The notes beneath the pieces are model-generated. The model was not told the origin of the DNA. It saw only the letters and a list, made by a program, of their open reading frames with translations, and did no database searches. A DNA stretch of 64,000 nucleotides from Clytia hemisphaerica (Eukaryota; Cnidaria; Hydrozoa; Leptothecata; Clytiidae): the NCBI GenBank assembly GCA_902728285.1, contig CACVBU010001120.1:930001-994000 (forward strand), in the 5' to 3' direction. Positions within the stretch are counted from its first letter, which is position 1. Each line of letters opens with the position of its first letter. Made by a program: the position numbers and the translations under genes. Of the stretch, positions 58,440-64,000 are shown piece after piece.

Positions 58440-58969
58440 CCCATATTCTTGTTTTGTCAACAATTATTTTGCAGAAGAAGGCCTCCTAGCATGGGAGGCC
58501 AATATCGATATTCAGCCAGTTTTTAATGCATACAAGGCAGTTACATACATGTGTGCCTATTTTTCAAAAAGTGAAGATAAGTGTTCAACTGCAATGCAAG
58601 AAGCATTTAAAACAGGCCAAAGATTCAAATGACAGTCAGTTTGAGAAAATGTCTAAAATTGCCAAAGTTTACAACTCTAATAGAGAATGCTCAATCCAGG
58701 AAGCAGTTTACTTAACAATGCCTGAACTGTGGCTTAGAAAATGCTTTCCTGCTATTTCATTCGTTAACACTAACTTACCTGATCAAAGGTACAGAATTTT
58801 CAAGTCAAAAGAAGAAATTGAGGAATTGCCTGAGGATTCTGATGATCTTTTCAAACGAAATATGTTAAACAGATATATTGACCGCCCAAACACAGGGCAA
58901 TTCAATACTATGTGTTATGCCACATTCTGTGCAAACTATACATTAGACACAAAAAAAAAATACAAATGA
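58440..58969 (+). CDS. Helentron Rep, Y2 tyrosine region
   Basis: Translating across two frames gives W-E-A-N-I-D-I-Q-P-V-F-N-A-Y-K-A-V-T-Y-M-C-A-Y-F-S-K, the two-tyrosine motif (Y2) that forms the covalent DNA link. It is followed in the next frame by M-P-E-L-W-L-R-K and the R-Y-I-D-R-P region typical of Rep C-termini. Small indels lie near 58384-58440, near 58600, and in the A10 run at 58950-58960. Confidence 0.8.
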
Positions 58970-59015
58970 TGAAAATGATTGGCAGCCTACTGTACTAGAT
59001 GATTCAACAAGTGCA

Positions 59016-59604
59016 GTGAATCATCAAGAACCCCAAACACTTCCAAAATCAGCCAAATTACTCAACAGTAAGGAAAAACTTAAGCTTCGTAAAGTTCCAA
59101 AAGTTTTGAGGTACTACACTCCTAACAAAAACAAACATCCAGAAAAATTTTCCCACCATATTCTAATGTTGTTTTACCCATTTAGATCAGAAGAGAATGA
59201 TTTGAAACTTGATGGCTCATATGTGTTGAAGCTCAATTTAGATGAAGTCAATGCAGTTGTTAACGAGAACAAGCAAATTTTTGAACCTGATGGTCATCTT
59301 GTTGATTTAGTACTTCAAAACTATCGCAATGACCTTATGCATAATCAAGATGCCTTTGCTCAACAAGAAAATGATGAAGTACAAGACCTAATGAGCAACT
59401 CATCAGACAGTGAAAATGATGATGAAAGTCATGATATCGAACAAAATTTTGCACCATTTACTCAAACAGTTCATGGCTTGCAAACTGATGACCAAATCAA
59501 TACCCATATAAGATCTTTTAATTCTAAGCAAAGAGATATTTTTGATATAGTACTAAATTGGGGAAAAATGTATGTGCAAAATTCCAAGTCCAATAATCCT
59601 GTTC
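59016..59604 (+). CDS. Helentron Rep-helicase junction
   Basis: The ORF carries R-K-V-P-K-V-L-R-Y-Y, H-H-I-L-M-L-F-Y-P-F-R and an acidic stretch, then N-S-K-Q-R-D-I-F-D-I-V-L-N-W, the lead-in to the helicase. It is interrupted at codon N-P-V by the nested 800-bp element. Removing that element joins it in frame to the Walker A segment. Confidence 0.8.
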
Positions 59605-59634
59605 TCAACTTCAGTTGAGCTATAATCTGAGAAT

Positions 59635-59673
59635 GTCTGTATGTATGTATGTCTGTATGTATGTATGTATGTC
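59635..59673 (+). repeat. (TATG)n microsatellite at the head of the nested element
   Basis: A run of TGTATG/TATG units with CTG and CCG interruptions follows the 5' end of the nested rolling-circle element. Microsatellites near element ends are common in such elements. Confidence 0.8.
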
Positions 59674-59689
59674 CGTCCGAAAACTTTAG

Positions 59690-60285
59690 GGCAGGCTGGA
59701 CACTTCAAAAAAGGTCGGATTTGGCTGAAATTTGGCACACTTGTTCCTTGGGTGAATATCTGGGGGTGTTTTTTTCATTTTTTGAAAATTTTGATTTTTG
59801 GGGCCTGGGGATGAGTTTTTCGCCAAAACGAGGCTAAAACTTTGGGGCAGCCTGGACACTTCAAAAAAGGTCGGATTTGGCTGAAATTTGGCACACTTGT
59901 TCCTTGGGTGAATATCTGGGGGTGCTTTTTTATTTTTTGAAAATTTTGATTTTTGGGGCCTGGGGACGAGTTTTTCGCCAAAACGAGGCTAAAACTTTGG
60001 GGCAGCCTGGACACTTCAAAAAAGGTCGGATTTGACTGAAATTTGGCACACTTGTTCCTTGGGTGAATATCTGGGGGTGTTTTTTTCATTTTTTGAAAAT
60101 TTTGATTTTTGGGGCCTGGGGACGAGTTTTTCACCAAAACGAGGCTGGCAGCCTGGACACTTCAAAAAAGGTCGGATTTGGCTGAAATTTGGCACACTTG
60201 TTCCTTGGGTGAATATCTGGGGGTGTTTTTTTCATTTTTTGAAAATTTTGATTTTTGGGGCCTGGGGACGAGTTTCAGCCAAAAC
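59690..60285 (+). repeat. ~140-bp tandem repeat inside the nested element, about 4 copies
   Basis: Units contain G-G-C-A-G-C-C-T-G-G-A-C-A-C-T-T-C, then AAAAAAGGTCGGATTTG, TTGTTCCTTGGGTGAATA and GGGGCCTGGGGA. Copies start near 59693, 59847, 60001 and 60147. They are nearly identical, so amplification is recent. Long open frames seen in them on both strands are by-products of the repeat. Confidence 0.85.
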
Positions 60286-60403
60286 GGACAAAGTATATTT
60301 GCTACCTAATACTAAATATTTGAAATGTTACAATTGGGCCTTCTAATAACGGGAAAATCTGAAGTTGAGCCCAGTGCGGTGCGCACGTTCGACTATACTA
60401 CTA

Positions 60404-60904
60404 GAACCATTGAGAATATTTTTAACAGGTGGTGCGGGCGTAGGAAAATCTCACTTAATTAAATGTATTTACAATTGTTTGTCAAAAGTCCTAGCATATA
60501 AAAGTGATGAGCTAGAGAAGCCACGTATTATTAAATTGGCCCCAACTGGTATAGCAGCTATCAATATATCTGGCACCACAGTACACACAGGATTGAGTAT
60601 TCCAGTTGGAAAATTCAGAAATATGGCTGACAAACAAAGGACTGCCATTAGAAATAAATTACATCATGTAAAGTTGATAATAATTGATGAAATATCTATG
60701 ATTTCGTCGCAACAGCTTTTGAACATCCATACAAGATTATGTGAAATTTTTGGTGTAAATGACAACACACCATTTGCAGGGAAAAGTATCATTTGTTGTG
60801 GAGACCTCTTTCAATTACCTCCAATTTTTCAAAGTCCAGTATTTTCAACTGAGGGACCTATATTGGTGCATTCAAATTATGGCACCTATATTCAAACTAG
60901 CTGA
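60404..60904 (+). CDS. Helentron PIF1-like helicase, motor domain 1
   Basis: Walker A is F-L-T-G-G-A-G-V-G-K-S-H, motif Ia includes L-A-P-T-G-I-A-A, Walker B is L-I-I-I-D-E-I-S-M, and motif III is C-C-G-D-L-F-Q-L-P-P-I. These are the SF1B PIF1 motifs. The helicase unwinds the strand displaced during rolling-circle transposition. The frame breaks near 60850-60890, where the product should continue into A-E-L-D-E-I-M-R-Q. Confidence 0.88.
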   Translation, partial: EPLRIFLTGGAGVGKSHLIKCIYNCLSKVLAYKSDELEKPRIIKLAPTGIAAINISGTTVHTGLSIPVGKFRNMADKQRTAIRNKLHHVKLIIIDEISMISSQQLLNIHTRLCEIFGVNDNTPFAGKSIICCGDLFQLPPIFQSPVFSTEGPILVHSNYGTYIQTS

Positions 60905-61350
60905 ATTAGATGAGATTATGCGTCAAAAGGATGACTCTGACTTCATTGATCTCTTGAACAATGTAAGAGTAGGTGAATTGAATAGAAGTAATGATGAAAG
61001 TATGATTAAATCTAGACTGATAACACGAGAACATCCTGATATTATCCAATAGAATCATTGCATTTGTTTGCAGAAAATGCTTCAGTCCATCTTCACAATA
61101 TTCAAAGATTAGATACTCTGCCCTCGGAAACAATAAATGTAGAAGCTATAGACGTTTATCCAAGGGATTTTACTGAATCTCAAATTATCAAGGTTAAAAC
61201 CTGCCACTTAACGATACAGGTGGCTTATCAGTTCTATTTGATTTGAAAATAGGGGCAAGAGTAATGCTAATTAGTAATATTGATATAGAGGATAGGTTGA
61301 TCAATGGTCAACTTGGAACCGTCACTGACGTAAAATTCAAGAAACAATAA
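60885..61350 (+). pseudogene. Helentron helicase middle part, broken by several frameshifts
   Basis: Recognisable pieces occur in successive frames: A-E-L-D-E-I-M-R-Q-K-D-D (to 61052), H-L-F-A-E-N-A-S-V-H-L-H-N (61058 onward) and G-A-R-V-M-L-I-S-N-I-D with I-N-G-Q-L-G-T-V-T-D-V (about 61255-61330). The last block is the conserved PIF1 barrel-like stretch. At least three indels are needed to join them. Confidence 0.8.
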
Positions 61351-61530
61351 AGCAGAGCTAATTTATGTTAAACTAGACGATAAGACGGCTGGAATATAAA
61401 AGCTCAAAGTAAAGACCAATATGCTAAGGCCACTGAAACTGTTCCCATTGAAAAGAGTGAGGTAAATTTTCCCTTTGACAAAAAAAACCCATACACTTCA
61501 CCTATCATTTCTCGGACACAATTTCCTCTT

Positions 61531-62290
61531 AAGCTAGCTTATGCTTGTACAGTGCACAAAGTTCAAGGATTGACTTTGGATTCAGTAGTCGTTAGTTTTG
61601 ACCTTGCAAGGCAAAGAAAGTTCAATGCTGGTCAAATGTATGTTGCAATGAGCAGAGTGAAAAATCTAAATGGTTTGTACTTTACTGGTCAATATCGACG
61701 TAGTGCTTTTGTCTGTAGTAATAAAGTTAGTGAAGAATACACACGATTGCGTCAGAACAAAGTTGAAAGAGTTGCAGATATTATGAGGTGCAGTTCTAAT
61801 TTAAATGTTTGCCTATTGAATGTAAGATCTTTAAAACGACATGCAGTTGATATTCAAAAGGACAGATTTTTGTATGAAAATGATTTGTTATGTCTGACAG
61901 AGACACAGATGAGTTATGAGCATTCTGAGGAAGACAAACAAAATATTCATGAAAAGCTTCCTTATTATATTCTTAGTCATAATATTGACCAGCATAAATT
62001 CAACAGTGTTACTGTCTGTCATTCTCCTTCTTTTATTGACATTGATGAGTATGATCATTCATCATGCTTTTCTCTTGTAAAATTTAGAAAAGCTGAATTT
62101 ACTGAAAAGGAATTTTGTGTTTTGGTTCTCTATAAAAGTTCAAGAATTCAACGTGATGTGTTCTGTTACAATCTTGCTCAATTTATTGAAAGATACACAA
62201 TTGATATCATTTTAGGAGACTTTAACATGGACGGCTTTGAAATGGAGCATGATCAATTGTTGGCTGACATTCTCCAAGATTATGATTTTT
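61531..62290 (+). CDS. Helentron helicase C-terminus fused to an EEP endonuclease
   Basis: The ORF starts with the last helicase motifs, [14 protein letters not shown] and [10 protein letters not shown]. It runs without a stop into an apurinic-type endonuclease: N-V-R-S-L, then C-L-T-E-T-Q-M (metal-binding Glu) and I-L-G-D-F-N-M-D-G (Asp/Asn pair). This fusion is the signature of Helentrons in animals, and the nuclease resembles that of non-LTR retrotransposons. It ends at a TAG caused by a shift in a T-run at about 62286-62290. Confidence 0.88.
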
Positions 62291-62447
62291 AGTTCCGAAC
62301 TTTCCAACACATATCGATGGGAAAATGCTTGATCAAATTTGGACACATAAGGAATTGGTGCACGAGTATGGTATTGAAGTTATTCGTAAATGTGTGAACT
62401 TATCCGATCATGATGGAATCAAATTATCGCTGACTTTGCTAGCTTAG
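62288..62447 (+). pseudogene. Helentron endonuclease C-terminus after a frameshift
   Basis: One base off the preceding frame the sequence reads V-P-N-F-P-T-H-I-D-G-K-M-L-D-Q-I-W, then L-S-D-H-D-G-I-K-L and a stop at 62445-62447. S-D-H is the catalytic C-terminal motif of EEP nucleases, so the domain is complete apart from the shift. Confidence 0.8.
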
Positions 62448-62452
62448 AATAC

Positions 62453-62477
62453 CCGTCAGAGGCGATTCCCGGCGGGA
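62453..62477 (+). other. Possible Helentron 3' hairpin
   Basis: CCCG and CGGG flank a 17-base loop just after the last coding stop, followed by a G-run. Its place fits the terminal hairpin of a rolling-circle element. The stem is short and the call is weak. Confidence 0.3.
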
Positions 62478-62500
62478 CAAGGGGGGGGGGTTGAAAACTG

Positions 62501-62890
62501 GGGGTGGTGGATGATCTCAACTTTCTGATGATTAGTTTTGAGTGGTCAAAATTGCAGGAAGTAAAAAAAATTATCTCAAATAAAAAGGGTGTATAGTATC
62601 CCTTTTCTCCTATAGCAAATTCTACCTAACTTAAAAATTAATCATCAGAAAATTAGCCAACGATTCAGATACATTTGCTTATGTTGTCATAGGTGCTTTT
62701 TTATGAATTGATCAAAGGAAATTTTTTGTGATAGACTGAGTAAACTAGGAATACTCTTTAAAGCAATGTTATCGAAAATCTGTTAATATGATATCAGTAC
62801 ATGTTTGATTCTGGAAAAAATGAACTTTGTAATTAAGGATTGAAGCTTAACTCTGTTGGAAATATGCAATTAAGGTCATCCCACCACCCC
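62501..62890. mobile_element. Fold-back element after the Helentron
   Basis: GGGGTGGTGGATGA and CTTTCTGATGATTAG near 62502-62540 recur inverted near 62640-62660 (AATCATCAGAAAA) and 62876-62890 (TCATCCCACCACCCC). Non-coding. Confidence 0.5.
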
Positions 62891-64000
62891 GTCCATTCTT
62901 ATGTAAGTTTTCTGACGTTTAAAGACTATACTTAAAAGACATTTATTCTTTGGGGAGAAAGGCTTTTTTTCTGCATTAACCAAAAGGAGGGCTCTGTTGC
63001 TCTGTTGAATTTGACATTTGCAGATGAAGTGGGGAGGGTGTGAGAAATTGGTCAAATATATGTGAGTGTCTTTTATGGATGGTCTATGGTAGAAAAAAAT
63101 CTATAGACAAAGGACAGTTAGTTTAAAGATGCCTCATTCATTCATTAATTCATTTTTGATTACTATCTCGTCAGGAAACTTACATACCTATGGATATGGC
63201 ATTTAATGTATTATTTTATTTATTGTATTATTTATCCTATTTTTATATTATTTATTCCTATTTTTTATATTATTTATTCCTATTTTTTATATTTATCATT
63301 TTTCTTCTGTTTTTCATAATTATTAGATTTTTTTAAATTGTTATATTCAAAACAAAGTAATATTTCTACCATTTTTTTAATAGGCTTTTGTTAATTGTTT
63401 TATTATTTTCTTGTATTCTTTTTGTTATTCATTTGCCTACTCAAAAATCAAAAAGACTGTCACAGAGTTAAAAAATAGACAATATGGAAAAATATGGAAT
63501 GAAAAAATATGGAAGTGCATTGCAAGTGAATTGATTCATCTATATATGTATGCATTTTGGTTGATATCATAAGGATAATTATTGAAACGTTGAATAGTGG
63601 TATAAGTGGATATATATTTCTGTTTTGGAATTATTACAATTGATGTAATTGCTTATCCTAATGCAGCTTGAATTCATTGAATCTCAAAATATCCTAAATG
63701 GTCGTCATTTTCAGTCTTTATTAACAAAGAGTCGAATGGCTTCGAAAATTTTCATTACAATCACCAACATTCGATACAATCGCCAACATCGATACTGCAT
63801 AATATGTGCATAGAGTCATTGTATCATATTATCGTTTCATCCGATTTTCACAATATGCTGTATTTGCTCATCGGAAACATAAAATTTTATGATTTTCAGC
63901 ATTCCTATAGTAAATCAACTGTCGCGCTCAGCCACCAACCGACCATTGATATTTACAAAAATAACAATTCTTATCGCGATTTCCATGATTTCACTGTGAC
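62891..64000. other. Remainder of the KDM6 intron
   Basis: No JmjC or other coding exon is seen. A short TTATTCCTATTTTTTATATTA tandem repeat lies at 63225-63290. The rest is AT-rich unique-looking sequence. Confidence 0.6.

Larger units (their letters stand above)
59604..60403 (+). mobile_element. Nested non-autonomous Helentron-like element (HINE type)
   Basis: The insert splits the helicase frame. Its 5' end is CTCAACTTCAG and the exact reverse complement CTGAAGTTGAG lies at 60359-60369, 34 bases before the 3' end. Between them and the end sits a GTGCG-GTG-CGCAC hairpin, and the 3' end is ACTACTA(G). Asymmetric terminal inverted repeats plus a 3' hairpin are the marks of Helitron2/Helentron-type elements. 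No target duplication is seen, as expected. Clean removal gives N-P-V-E-P-L-R-I-F-L-T-G-G in frame. The boundaries may shift by one base (59605-60404). Confidence 0.75.
54327..62485 (+). mobile_element. Decayed autonomous Helentron (Helitron2-type rolling-circle element) in a KDM6 intron
   Basis: In order along the plus strand the element encodes a small ORF, a 2A-like motif plus cysteine protease, a 24-residue repeat linker, zinc-binding Cys pairs, Helitron Rep (HUH and Y2), PIF1-like helicase and an endonuclease/exonuclease/phosphatase (EEP) domain at the C-terminus. Rep-helicase fused to an EEP nuclease is the Helentron arrangement. The coding part (55040-62447) is certain. The ends are tentative. 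The left end is placed at a T-T-T-C-G-C / G-C-G-A-A-A palindrome (54327-54341), 35 bases after the KDM6 donor. The right end is placed near a CCCG...CGGG hairpin at 62453-62477. The open frame is broken at several places, so it is not expected to be active. Confidence 0.8.

Noticed and set aside
59775..60309. Open frames of 60-120 codons on both strands in the nested element
   Set aside because: The 140-bp tandem unit has no stop in some frames, so the frames repeat with the unit and show no domain.

Overview
The window is eukaryotic and almost certainly from a non-vertebrate animal. Genes are split into many short GT-AG exons, the sequence is AT-rich, the introns are full of small inverted-repeat transposons, and one gene is a recognisable metazoan histone demethylase of the KDM6 (UTX) family. 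A cnidarian or another early-branching invertebrate would fit, but nothing here proves the lineage.

Layout. (1) 70-28038, plus strand: the 3' part of a giant gene, 35 exons traced here, whose 5' end lies before the window. It encodes a type I membrane protein: about 1,450 residues of cysteine-rich ephrin-receptor-like (GCC2/GCC3) modules, a beta-rich segment after a tetra-arginine site, one transmembrane helix, and about 1,700 cytoplasmic residues that are mostly coiled coil. All exon phases close into one frame of 3,473 residues if a single missing base in exon 22 is allowed for. (2) 28454-32291, minus strand: a two-coding-exon gene for an unrecognised secreted, lysine-rich protein of 486 residues, convergent with gene 1. 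(3) 32292-37500: no convincing gene; old transposon debris and a clear 717-bp inverted-repeat element. (4) 37745-39118, plus strand: a three-exon gene for an unrecognised 226-residue protein. (5) 39160-47393: no gene; two hAT-like elements with perfect 8-bp target duplications and several dispersed repeat pairs. (6) 47394-54292, plus strand: KDM6 exons coding the TPR superhelix, a disordered linker and the start of the pre-JmjC region. The first exon was not found, and the JmjC exons must lie beyond the window. (7) About 54327-62485: an autonomous but decayed Helentron (Helitron2-type rolling-circle transposon) inside a KDM6 intron, 35 bp after the splice donor. It carries a 2A-like motif, a cysteine protease with Q-C and D-S-H motifs, zinc-binding Cys pairs, an HUH/Y2 replication initiator, a PIF1-like helicase and an apurinic-type endonuclease. 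A second, 800-bp non-autonomous rolling-circle element with its own 140-bp tandem repeats is inserted in the helicase reading frame; removing it restores that frame at the junction.

The most unusual structures are: a 97-bp satellite (9437-10318) whose every unit is a copy of the acceptor and first codons of the adjacent exon 14, giving about nine decoy 3' splice sites ahead of the true one; the 2A plus protease head of the Helentron; and two copies of one 1.4-1.6 kb tandem-repeat element lying just after splice donors in two introns of the same gene. Several frame breaks lie in homopolymer runs, including one in an otherwise intact host exon, so uncorrected sequencing error must be separated from real decay.
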